From positions 1-13,251 of the forward strand of contig JAQSCR010000450.1 in the NCBI GenBank assembly GCA_029945495.1: a stretch of 13,251 nt of DNA. The letters run 5' to 3'. Positions 1 to 7,419 of this stretch are shown one piece after another. The notes beneath the pieces were generated by a model. The model did no database searches and was not told the DNA's origin. It saw only the letters and a program-made list of their open reading frames with translations. This DNA is from Pseudolabrys sp. (GTDB lineage: Bacteria > Pseudomonadota > Alphaproteobacteria > Rhizobiales > Xanthobacteraceae). A program made the translations under genes and the position numbers. The first letter of the stretch is position 1; the number at the start of each line of letters is the position of its first letter.

Positions 1-375
1 TTCGGCGGTCACGCACCTTACGAGCTGAAGGACGGCACCTGGGCCGATCACCGCGAGCCCTTTGTGAAGTCCGTGATGGCGGTGATGGACGAGTTTGCGC
101 CTGGATTTTCAGACCGCGTCATCGACATGCAAGTTCTGCTGCCGCCCGATCTCGAAGAAATCTTCGCGCTGCCGCAGGGGCACATCTTTCACGGTGAGTT
201 GCTGCCCGATCAACTGTTCTTTCAGCGCCCGGCCGCTCATTTCGCCGACTATCGCACGCCGCTCCGGAACCTCTATCTCTGCGGCTCGTCCGCGCATCCG
301 GGGGGCGGCGTCTCCGGCATCCCGGGTTACAACGCTGCGCGCGAAATCCTACGTGATCGGAAGGGTTGGAACTGA
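1..375 (+). CDS. Phytoene-desaturase-like NAD(P)/FAD-dependent oxidoreductase, C-terminal part (5' end outside window)
   Basis: The reading frame is open from base 1 to the TGA at 373-375, giving the last 124 residues of a larger protein. The C-terminal motif LYLCGSSAHPGGGVSGIPG, followed by YNAAREIL, is the FAD-binding signature of the CrtI/phytoene desaturase and PYROXD2-like flavoprotein family. There it closes the Rossmann fold over FAD. Members are usually about 500-550 residues, so roughly three quarters lie upstream of the window. The family covers carotenoid desaturases and many uncharacterised oxidoreductases. With no carotenoid genes here, a redox role in the downstream catabolic operon is more likely, but that is inferred. 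The stop lies 2 nt before the ATG of the acyl-CoA synthetase gene, so the two are almost certainly co-transcribed and translationally coupled. The N-terminal GxGxxG motif cannot be checked. Confidence 0.85.
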   Translation, partial: FGGHAPYELKDGTWADHREPFVKSVMAVMDEFAPGFSDRVIDMQVLLPPDLEEIFALPQGHIFHGELLPDQLFFQRPAAHFADYRTPLRNLYLCGSSAHPGGGVSGIPGYNAAREILRDRKGWN

Positions 376-377
376 TC

Positions 378-2477
378 ATGTCGACGCGCTTTCGCCATCG
401 GCTCGACCCGCTGCTCGAGCCGCAGTCCGTGGCCCTGCTAGGAGCGTCGCGGCGCCCCAACAGTCCGGGTAACGCCATGGTGCGCATGCCGCGCCTCGCG
501 GGCTATTCCGGACGACTCTATCCAATCAATCCGAACTACGACTCGGTCGAAGAGATCAAGTGTTACCCTTCGCTGGCGGCGCTTCCTGAGAGCGTCGATC
601 ACGTCGTGCTTGGCGTCGCCAACGCCAAGCTCGAAGCCGCGCTTGACGAGGCGATTGCGCATGGCGCCAAGGCGGTCACCATCTTTGCCAGCGGCATCCT
701 CGAGGGCGAGGAGCACGGCGAACTCGTTGCGCGCATCAAGAAGCGCGCGCGCGATGCCGGCATCGCCCTCTGCGGCGGCAACGGCATGGGGTTCTACAAC
801 CTGGATCGAAACCTGCGCATCGTCGCCTTCGATTCGGCGCTCGACATGCGACGCGGGCCGATCACCTTGATCGCGCAGTCGGGATCGGCGTTCGGCGCTC
901 TGTCGCACAATGATCGGCGGCTCGGCTTCAATCTTTCGGTGTCTTCTGGTGGCGAATGGGTCACCACCGCGGCAGACTATCTCGACTGGGCGCTGGAACA
1001 GCCGACGACCGGAATTGTCGGCATGTTCCTCGAAACCGTGCGTGACACGACGGGCTTCGTCGCCGGGCTGAAAAAAGCCGCCGCCAAGCACATCCCGGTC
1101 GTGGTGCTCAAGGTTGGCCGTACGCCCGAAAGCGCCGCGATGGCGCTCAGTCATACCGGTGCGCTCACCGGCAGCGATGCCGCCTACGAAGCGCTGTTCG
1201 ACAGATATGGCGTCATCCGCGTCGAGGACGAGGACGAATTCGCTGCGACGCTGTTGCTCTTGTCGCATCCGAAACGCCCGGCGAGAGGTGGCCTCGCAGC
1301 GATGCATGATTCCGGCGGCGAACGCGAGATGATGGTCGATATCAACGCCAAGATCGGCGTGCCGTTCGCGCGGATTTCGTCTGCGACGACCGACGCATTG
1401 AAGGCGCAGCTCGATCCCGGGCTCGCGCCGATCAACCCGCTTGATGCCTGGGGGACCGGCGCGAATGTCGAAGAGAACTTCGCAAACCTGATGACGACGT
1501 TGCTCGATGATTCCGACACCGCGCTCGGCGTGATGTTCAACGACATCCGCGACAACTATTATCTGTCGGACCAGTTCGCGAACGCGATGCTGGCAGCCGC
1601 GGCGCGCAGCAGTAAGCCGCTGGCGATCGCCACCAACTACGCCTTGGTCCGACACGAGCAGATCGCCTTGCGCCTGACCGCCGCCGGTCTGCCGGTGATC
1701 GACGGCACGCGCGAGGCGCTCAAGGCCGTTAAGCACGCGTTTGCTTATCGCGACTTTCAGGCCACCATCGCCGAGGACGAGCCGAGTCCAGCATCGGCGG
1801 AGACCCGCGAGATCTGGCTGCGCCGGTTGGCCGCCGGTCCCTTGAACGAACAGGACGGGCTCGATCTGCTCGCTGCCTACGGCATCCGCACGCCGCGGCG
1901 GCGAGCGGCCGCCGACCGCGCGGCGGCATTGCGTGTGGCAGAGGAGATCGGCTTTCCAGTGGCGCTGAAGACGGCCCAACCGGGCATCGCCCACAAGAGC
2001 GATGCCGGCGGCGTCAAGCTCGACTTGCGCGATGGCGCGGCCGTGGTCGCGGCCTATGACGACCTCGCGCAGCGCCTCGGACCGGCGGTCTTGGTACAGG
2101 AGATGGCCGGCAAGGGCGTCGAGGCAGCCCTCGGGGCGATCAACGATGCCGAGTTCGGTCCTTACGTCATGGTCGCGGCAGGCGGAATTTTGATCGAGCT
2201 CCTCGACGATCGATCGGTCGCGCTCGCTCCGATCGACCGTGTCAAAGCGGGTACGATGATCGACGGACTGAAGCTGCGCAAGCTGTTGTCGGGCCTGCGC
2301 GGCGCGCCGCTGTCTGACATCGGTGCGCTCGCCGAGGCGCTGCGCCGGCTCTCGCATCTGGCTTTTGACCTTCGCGACGGGCTACGCGAGATCGACATCA
2401 ACCCAATAATCGTCGGACCGTCCGGTGCCGTCGCGGTCGACGCGCTCGTCATAGGCAATGCGACGCGCCGCGATTGA
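378..2477 (+). CDS. NDP-forming acyl-CoA synthetase (acetyl-CoA synthetase ADP-forming / succinyl-CoA ligase-like)
   Basis: This 699-residue protein joins, in order, a CoA-binding Rossmann domain (about residues 10-135, starting LLEPQSVALLGAS), succinyl-CoA-ligase-like domains (about 160-430) and a C-terminal ATP-grasp domain (about 480-695). The ATP-grasp part shows FPVALKTAQPGIAHKSDAGG and a REIDINPIIV ending. His259 in ALSHTGALTGSD matches the histidine that is phosphorylated during catalysis in ADP-forming acetyl-CoA synthetases. The family converts acid + CoA + NTP to acyl-CoA + NDP + Pi, or runs in reverse. The ATG at 378 is chosen over an in-frame TTG at 366 because it begins the typical N-terminus, follows the previous stop by 2 nt and has a purine-rich TTGGA about 7 nt upstream. 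The acyl-CoA dehydrogenase starts 12 nt downstream, so the product probably feeds that enzyme. The acid substrate is unknown. Confidence 0.9.
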   Translation: MSTRFRHRLDPLLEPQSVALLGASRRPNSPGNAMVRMPRLAGYSGRLYPINPNYDSVEEIKCYPSLAALPESVDHVVLGVANAKLEAALDEAIAHGAKAVTIFASGILEGEEHGELVARIKKRARDAGIALCGGNGMGFYNLDRNLRIVAFDSALDMRRGPITLIAQSGSAFGALSHNDRRLGFNLSVSSGGEWVTTAADYLDWALEQPTTGIVGMFLETVRDTTGFVAGLKKAAAKHIPVVVLKVGRTPESAAMALSHTGALTGSDAAYEALFDRYGVIRVEDEDEFAATLLLLSHPKRPARGGLAAMHDSGGEREMMVDINAKIGVPFARISSATTDALKAQLDPGLAPINPLDAWGTGANVEENFANLMTTLLDDSDTALGVMFNDIRDNYYLSDQFANAMLAAAARSSKPLAIATNYALVRHEQIALRLTAAGLPVIDGTREALKAVKHAFAYRDFQATIAEDEPSPASAETREIWLRRLAAGPLNEQDGLDLLAAYGIRTPRRRAAADRAAALRVAEEIGFPVALKTAQPGIAHKSDAGGVKLDLRDGAAVVAAYDDLAQRLGPAVLVQEMAGKGVEAALGAINDAEFGPYVMVAAGGILIELLDDRSVALAPIDRVKAGTMIDGLKLRKLLSGLRGAPLSDIGALAEALRRLSHLAFDLRDGLREIDINPIIVGPSGAVAVDALVIGNATRRD

Positions 2478-2489
2478 AAGAGGCAAGCA

Positions 2490-3671
2490 ATGGACCTCGC
2501 ACTCAGTGCATCGGAAGCGCAACTGCAAAGCAAGGCTCGCCGCTTTTGCGAAGAAGTACTCGAGCCACTCGAGGCCGTGGTCACAGAGCACGGTCATTTG
2601 CCGCGCGAGCACCGGACGCCGCTGCGCCAGAGCGTCATTAAATGGGGCTTCACCGGCATCAATCACTGCGCCGCAGATGGCGGCTGCGGCTTCAACATCC
2701 TCGAACAGATGCTGATCAACGAGCAGCTCGGCCGCGTGAGTTGCGGTCTGTGGGCCGCGGTCTGGCAGCCGCCGGCCCCGCTGCGCTACGGCACGGCGGA
2801 GCAGAAGGCTCGCTATCTGGCGACGAGCTGCCGTGGCGAGCGCCGCGGCTGCTTTGCCATCACCGAGCCGCAGGCGGGCTCCGATCCGCGGCTGGTGCAA
2901 ACGCGGGCGGTGCTGCGCGACGGTGTGTGGCGCATTAGCGGCGAGAAGTGGTTCGTCACTTCATACGATGCCTGCGACTACATCATCGTGCACGCGCATG
3001 TCGATGGCGATCCGGACAAGCCGACGCTGTTCCTGGTCGATCATGGTTCGCCTGGCATCTCGCATGTCCGCTCGCCGCGCTTCATGCACGATTACATCTT
3101 CGACCACGCCGAACTGGTGTTTGACGCGGTCGCGGTTCCGCCGGAGCGCATGCTGGGCAACATCGGCCAGGGCTTCGAACTGACCAAGGACTGGTTCGTC
3201 GAGGCGCGGTTGCAGATCGCCGCGCACTGTATCGGCGCGGCCACCCGAGCTGCCGAGATTGCCGAGGCCTACGCAAAGGAGCGCGTCCAGTTCGGCAAGC
3301 CAATCCGCGAATTCCAGGCGATCGACTTCATGCTGGCCGACATGGCCGTCGACATCCTGGCGGCGAAAAGCACGCTCTATCGCGTCGCCTGGGAGATAGA
3401 TGCCGGCGTCGACCGCAAGGCGGTGCATGCGCGGGCGAGCGCGGTGAAGCTCTTGTGCTCGGAGATGGCCGGGCGCGTGCTCGATCGCGCCGTCCAGGTG
3501 CTCGGCGGACGCGGCTACATGCGCGAGAACGCCGTCGAACGGCTCTATCGCGACGTTCGTGTCGACCGCATCTGGGAGGGCACGTCTGAAATCCAGCGCG
3601 CGATCATCGGAGGCCAGATCGGCAAGCGCGGCATGGGGCTTTATGCCGGCTGGCCGGGAGCCTCCGTATGA
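2490..3671 (+). CDS. Acyl-CoA dehydrogenase
   Basis: This 393-residue protein has the usual length and the three-domain acyl-CoA dehydrogenase fold: N-terminal helical domain (about 1-115), middle beta domain (about 118-215) and C-terminal helical domain (about 225-375). The middle domain carries CFAITEPQAGSD, with ISGEKWFVTS just after it, both family hallmarks for FAD and substrate binding. The C-terminal VLGGRGYMRE and YRDVRVDRIWEGTSEIQ segments contain Glu363, aligned with the catalytic base of medium- and short-chain enzymes (Glu376 of MCAD). It should introduce an alpha,beta double bond into an acyl-CoA and pass electrons to ETF. The ATG at 2490 follows an AAGAGG ribosome-binding site by 6 nt. 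The stop overlaps the next start by 4 nt (ATGA). It lies directly after a CoA ligase and before amine oxidases, which suggests that the acyl group carries an amine. That is inference. Confidence 0.92.
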   Translation: MDLALSASEAQLQSKARRFCEEVLEPLEAVVTEHGHLPREHRTPLRQSVIKWGFTGINHCAADGGCGFNILEQMLINEQLGRVSCGLWAAVWQPPAPLRYGTAEQKARYLATSCRGERRGCFAITEPQAGSDPRLVQTRAVLRDGVWRISGEKWFVTSYDACDYIIVHAHVDGDPDKPTLFLVDHGSPGISHVRSPRFMHDYIFDHAELVFDAVAVPPERMLGNIGQGFELTKDWFVEARLQIAAHCIGAATRAAEIAEAYAKERVQFGKPIREFQAIDFMLADMAVDILAAKSTLYRVAWEIDAGVDRKAVHARASAVKLLCSEMAGRVLDRAVQVLGGRGYMRENAVERLYRDVRVDRIWEGTSEIQRAIIGGQIGKRGMGLYAGWPGASV

Positions 3672-4984
3672 CGCCGCATGCCGTGACCAAAGCGGTCGGC
3701 TCGCTATGGGAGAAAACGGCGCCGCCCGATCCCTCCGACCCGCCGCTTGTTGGCGAGCACAAGGCCGACGTCTGCGTCGTCGGTGCCGGCTTCACCGGTC
3801 TCTCGGCGGCGCTGCATCTCGCCGAAGCCGGCATCTCAGTGATCGCGCTGGACGTGGAATGTGCGGGCTTCGGCGCCTCCGGCCGCAACGGCGGGCAGGT
3901 GCTGCCGGGATTCAAATGGTACCCCGACGAGCTCGTCGGCAGATACGGCGCAAGCCGCGGCGAGCGCATGGCGGCGTTTGGCGCCGCGGCGCCGGCTCTC
4001 GTCTACGATCTCATCGCGCGGCATGGCATCGCATGTGGGCTGCGAAATTGCGGCTGGCTCAACGCAGCCGTCGACGACGCAGCACTCGCGGTCCAGACGT
4101 CGCGCGCCGAGCAATTGGCGCGGCGCGGCGCCAAAGTCCGTGTGGTCGACCGTGCGGAGGCGCGGGAACTGCTAGGCACCGGTCGCTATTGCGGCGCCAT
4201 GCTCGACGAACGCGCCGGCGCGCTCAACCCGCTCGCTTATGCACGCGGATTGGCCACCGCGGCGCAACGGCACGGCGCCCGCGTGCACCGCGGCTCGGCT
4301 GCCACAAATCTGGCGCGCATCAATGGCCGCTGGCGTGTCGCCACGGTCGGCGGCGCGGTCTCGGCCGACACTGTGCTCCTGTGCACGAACGGCTATACCG
4401 GCGGGCTGTGGCCCGGTCTCGCCCAGGAGTTCATCCCGATCAACAGTCTGCAGGTCGCGACGCGGCCGCTGCCGGACAAAGTGCGCGCGACTATCTTGCC
4501 GCGCGGCCACGTCGTTTCCGACACGCAGCGCATCCTTCTTTATTTCCGGCTCGACGACGAAGGTCGGCTTATCATGGGCGGTCGTGGCTCGCTCGGCGAG
4601 ACCAGCCGCGATTCACTGTTTCGCTTCGTCGAAGACGCGGCATGCCGTCTGTTTCCGCAGATCGGCAGGCCGGAATGGCAATTCCGCTGGTCGGGCAAGG
4701 TCGCGCTCACCGCCGATCACATGCCACACGTTCATGAATTGGCGCCGGGCTTGCGCAGCTGCGGCGGCTACAACGGCCGCGGCGTCGCCATGGCGAGCGC
4801 GATGGGTCGCGAACTCACCGAATGGGTGCGTACCGGCAATGCGGAAACGATGGCGCTGCCGCCATCGCCACTGCAGCCGCTGCCGTTCCACGGCATGCGT
4901 CGGCCGGTGCTTGAAGTCATCACCGCCTATCTCCGCCTGCGCGATCGGCTGAGCTGGCGCGGCAGCCCCGGAGGCGCATTGTGA
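3668..4984 (+). CDS. DAO-family FAD-dependent amine/amino-acid oxidoreductase
   Basis: This 438-residue flavoprotein has the FAD-binding dinucleotide motif VCVVGAGFTGLSAALHLAEAG (GAGFTG at about 39-44) after a short leader containing LWEKTAPP. SGRNGGQVLPGF at about 71-82 is typical of the OrdL/PuuB-like branch of the DAO superfamily, which includes gamma-glutamylputrescine oxidase. The C-terminal GYNGRGVAMA closes the FAD site. Members oxidise secondary or primary amines, or amino acids, to imines. There is no GcvT domain, so methylene groups would not be captured on folate by this protein alone. The ATG overlaps the acyl-CoA dehydrogenase stop (ATGA), and the TGA overlaps the GTG start of the next gene (GTGA), so translation is coupled on both sides. 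The exact substrate is unknown. A gamma-glutamylputrescine role is not supported, because no puu partners are visible. Confidence 0.87.
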   Translation: MTPHAVTKAVGSLWEKTAPPDPSDPPLVGEHKADVCVVGAGFTGLSAALHLAEAGISVIALDVECAGFGASGRNGGQVLPGFKWYPDELVGRYGASRGERMAAFGAAAPALVYDLIARHGIACGLRNCGWLNAAVDDAALAVQTSRAEQLARRGAKVRVVDRAEARELLGTGRYCGAMLDERAGALNPLAYARGLATAAQRHGARVHRGSAATNLARINGRWRVATVGGAVSADTVLLCTNGYTGGLWPGLAQEFIPINSLQVATRPLPDKVRATILPRGHVVSDTQRILLYFRLDDEGRLIMGGRGSLGETSRDSLFRFVEDAACRLFPQIGRPEWQFRWSGKVALTADHMPHVHELAPGLRSCGGYNGRGVAMASAMGRELTEWVRTGNAETMALPPSPLQPLPFHGMRRPVLEVITAYLRLRDRLSWRGSPGGAL

Positions 4985-7401
4985 GCGCCGGTATCGAGCG
5001 TTGTCGTGTTGTGGTGATCGGTGGCGGCGCCGTCGGCGCCAGCGTGCTCTATCACCTCGCCTTGCGCGGCTTTACCGACGCCGTCCTGCTTGATCGCGAC
5101 GAGCTCACCTCAGGCTCGACCTGGCATGCGGCGGGCAATTGTCCGAACTTCTCGACCAGCCAGTCTGTCATGGCCCTGCAGGCCTATTCGACGCGGCTTT
5201 ATGCCGAGCTCGGCGAGTGCGTCGGCTATCCGCTTAACTACCCCGGGACGGGCTCGCTGCGGCTTGCGCATAGCCGCGAGCGCCTCGACGAGTTTCACCG
5301 CGTTGCGGCGATGGCGCGCCGCGCCGGCATCGCCTTCGAGGTCGTCTCGCCGCAAGAGGCGCGCGTCCGGCACCCGTTCCTCGAACTACACGATCTCGTC
5401 GGTGCGCTGTGGGATCCGGGCGACGGCGACATCGACCCGAGCCAGCTCACACAGGCCTTTGCGAAGGGCGCGCGCGATCTTGGCGTGCGGATACATCGCT
5501 TCACACGCGTCACCGGCCTTTCGCGCGAAGCCGGGGGCGAATGGCGTGTCACGACCGACAAGGGCGCTTTCGCCTGCGACATCGTCGTCAACGCGGCCGG
5601 CTATCGCGCCGCGGAGGTGATGGCGCTCGTCGGCCGGCCGCTGCCGCTTGTGACCATGTCGCATCAATACCTGGTCACTGAGCTGATCGATGAACTCGCG
5701 GGCTATCGCACACTGCTGCCGATCCTGCGCGATCCGGATGTCAGCTACTACCTGCGGCAGGAGCGGCAGGGCTTGCTGCTTGGCCCGTATGAGGCCGATG
5801 CGCGGCTGATGTGGCGCGACGGCATACCCGACAACTTCGCCAATCAGCTCTGGCCCGACGATCTCGACCGCCTCGAGACTTATCTCGAGGATGCAATGGC
5901 GCGGGTGCCAATCCTTGCAAGCGTCGGCATCCAGCGGGTCATCAATGGGCCGATCCCCTATACGCCTGACGGCAATCCCCTGATCGGCCCGGTGCGCGGC
6001 GCGCCGGGACTCTTCCTCTGCTGCGGCTTCTCCTTTGGCATCGCGCAGGCCGGGGGGGCAGGGCGCGTCGCCGCCGACTGGATCGTCGACGGCGCGCCAA
6101 GCTGGGACATCTGGAACTGCGAGGCGCTGCGCTTTGGCGACTATGCGACGGTGGGGTACACGGCCGAGCGCGCCTGTGAGCTCTATCGCCGCGAATACGC
6201 CATCGCGTTTCCGGTCGACGAATGGTCCGGTGGCCGGCCGGCGCTTCAAACGCCGCTTTACGGCGTGCTCGCTTCCAAGGGCGCGCAGTTCTGCGCGCGC
6301 GGCGGCTGGGAGCGGGCGGCATGGTTCGCTCGCGCTGGCGATGACCCGGAGCCGCCGACCTCGTTCCGGCGCAGCGGCTGGCACGATGCGGTCGGCGAGG
6401 AATGCCGTGCCGTACGCGAAGCCGTCGGTATCATGGACATGGGCGGCTTCACCAAGATGCGGATTGAAGGCGAGGGTGCCGCGCGCTTCCTCGATCGGTT
6501 GCTGTGCGGGCGTTTGCCGCCCGTCGGCCGCGTGCGTCTGACCTGGGCGCTCGATCACAAGGGTCGCATCGTCAGCGAATTCACAGTTTCGCGGCTTGCC
6601 GACGATGTCTTCTATCTGGTGAGTGCGGCCTCCGCTCATGAACACGATCTCGCTTTGATCGAGGCGGCGCTGCCGGTCAATGGCAGCGTGCGGATGACCG
6701 ACCTGTCCGGCGCGCTCGGATCGGTGGTGATCGCCGGACCGCGTGCGCGCGATTTGCTCACGAGGGTGACCGATGCGCCGCTCGACAATGCCGCGTTCCC
6801 CTGGCTCAGCGCCAAGGAGATCGAGCTCGGCTTCGGACGTGCTCTGGCGCTGCGCGTCGGTTATGTAGGCGAGCTCGGCTTCGAATTGCATATGCCGCTG
6901 GCGGCGCTCACCGCCGCCTATACCCGGCTCTGCGCTGCCGGCGCCGATCTCGGCCTGCGCGACTTCGGCGTCTATGCCATGGACAGCCTGCGCATGGAGA
7001 AGAGCTATCGCGGCTGGAAGACCGATATCGACCGCAACGTCACGCCGCTAGAAGCCGGCTTCAGAGGCATGGTCGCGCTCGACAAAGGCGACTTCACCGG
7101 TCGCGCAGCGCTTGCTGGCGAGGACGTTAAGCGCAGCATGGTCACGCTGATGCGCGACGACGCCGGCGATGCTGAGGCGCCGCCGATGGCAGTGGTCTGG
7201 CGCGACGGGCGCCGCGTCGGCGACGTTACCTCGGCGGCCTATGGCCACGCCCTTGGCAAGAGCCTGGCGCTTGCGCTCGTCGAGCGATCGGCGGCCGCGC
7301 CCGGCACTCCGTTCGAGATCGAGATGTTCGGACGCATGGAAAGCGCCCGCGTTGTCGCCGAAAGCCCCTACGACCCCACCAATGCGCGCCTGCGCATGTA
7401 A
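4981..7401 (+). CDS. Dimethylglycine/sarcosine dehydrogenase-like protein, FAD (DAO) + GcvT domains, copy 1
   Basis: This 806-residue protein has an N-terminal DAO domain (VVVIGGGAVGASVLYHLALRG, about 10-30), a linker region resembling the FAO_M segment (about 375-430) and a C-terminal aminomethyltransferase (GcvT) part (about 440-800). His49 in SGSTWHAAG matches the histidine that covalently binds FAD in dimethylglycine and sarcosine dehydrogenases. His228 in HQYLVT and Tyr256/257 in SYYLRQ fall where DMG oxidase has active-site His/Tyr; that alignment is by eye. The GcvT part shows MDSLRMEKSYRGWKTDID, then TPLEAGF and DFTGRAAL, as in folate-binding members. The expected reaction is oxidative N-demethylation with the methylene unit transferred to tetrahydrofolate. 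The GTG at 4981 overlaps the preceding stop by 4 nt and encodes a family-like N-terminus. The next gene is a same-length paralogue. The substrate is not determinable from sequence. Confidence 0.88.
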   Translation: MSAGIERCRVVVIGGGAVGASVLYHLALRGFTDAVLLDRDELTSGSTWHAAGNCPNFSTSQSVMALQAYSTRLYAELGECVGYPLNYPGTGSLRLAHSRERLDEFHRVAAMARRAGIAFEVVSPQEARVRHPFLELHDLVGALWDPGDGDIDPSQLTQAFAKGARDLGVRIHRFTRVTGLSREAGGEWRVTTDKGAFACDIVVNAAGYRAAEVMALVGRPLPLVTMSHQYLVTELIDELAGYRTLLPILRDPDVSYYLRQERQGLLLGPYEADARLMWRDGIPDNFANQLWPDDLDRLETYLEDAMARVPILASVGIQRVINGPIPYTPDGNPLIGPVRGAPGLFLCCGFSFGIAQAGGAGRVAADWIVDGAPSWDIWNCEALRFGDYATVGYTAERACELYRREYAIAFPVDEWSGGRPALQTPLYGVLASKGAQFCARGGWERAAWFARAGDDPEPPTSFRRSGWHDAVGEECRAVREAVGIMDMGGFTKMRIEGEGAARFLDRLLCGRLPPVGRVRLTWALDHKGRIVSEFTVSRLADDVFYLVSAASAHEHDLALIEAALPVNGSVRMTDLSGALGSVVIAGPRARDLLTRVTDAPLDNAAFPWLSAKEIELGFGRALALRVGYVGELGFELHMPLAALTAAYTRLCAAGADLGLRDFGVYAMDSLRMEKSYRGWKTDIDRNVTPLEAGFRGMVALDKGDFTGRAALAGEDVKRSMVTLMRDDAGDAEAPPMAVVWRDGRRVGDVTSAAYGHALGKSLALALVERSAAAPGTPFEIEMFGRMESARVVAESPYDPTNARLRM

Positions 7402-7419
7402 CAAGAAGACCAAGCCCCA

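Noticed and set aside
438..2357. 639-residue open frame on the minus strand opposite the acyl-CoA synthetase gene
   Set aside because: The plus-strand gene has clear domains and motifs across this span. The minus frame has arginine-rich, motif-free composition typical of antisense shadows in high-GC DNA.
3559..4737. 392-residue plus-strand open frame overlapping the end of the ACAD and the DAO gene
   Set aside because: It is almost entirely Arg/Ala/Gly-rich low-information sequence. The DAO protein in the neighbouring frame has clear FAD motifs.
5386..6891. 501-residue minus-strand open frame inside FAD-GcvT copy 1
   Set aside because: It is the codon-position shadow of a conserved plus-strand enzyme; no family motif is seen.
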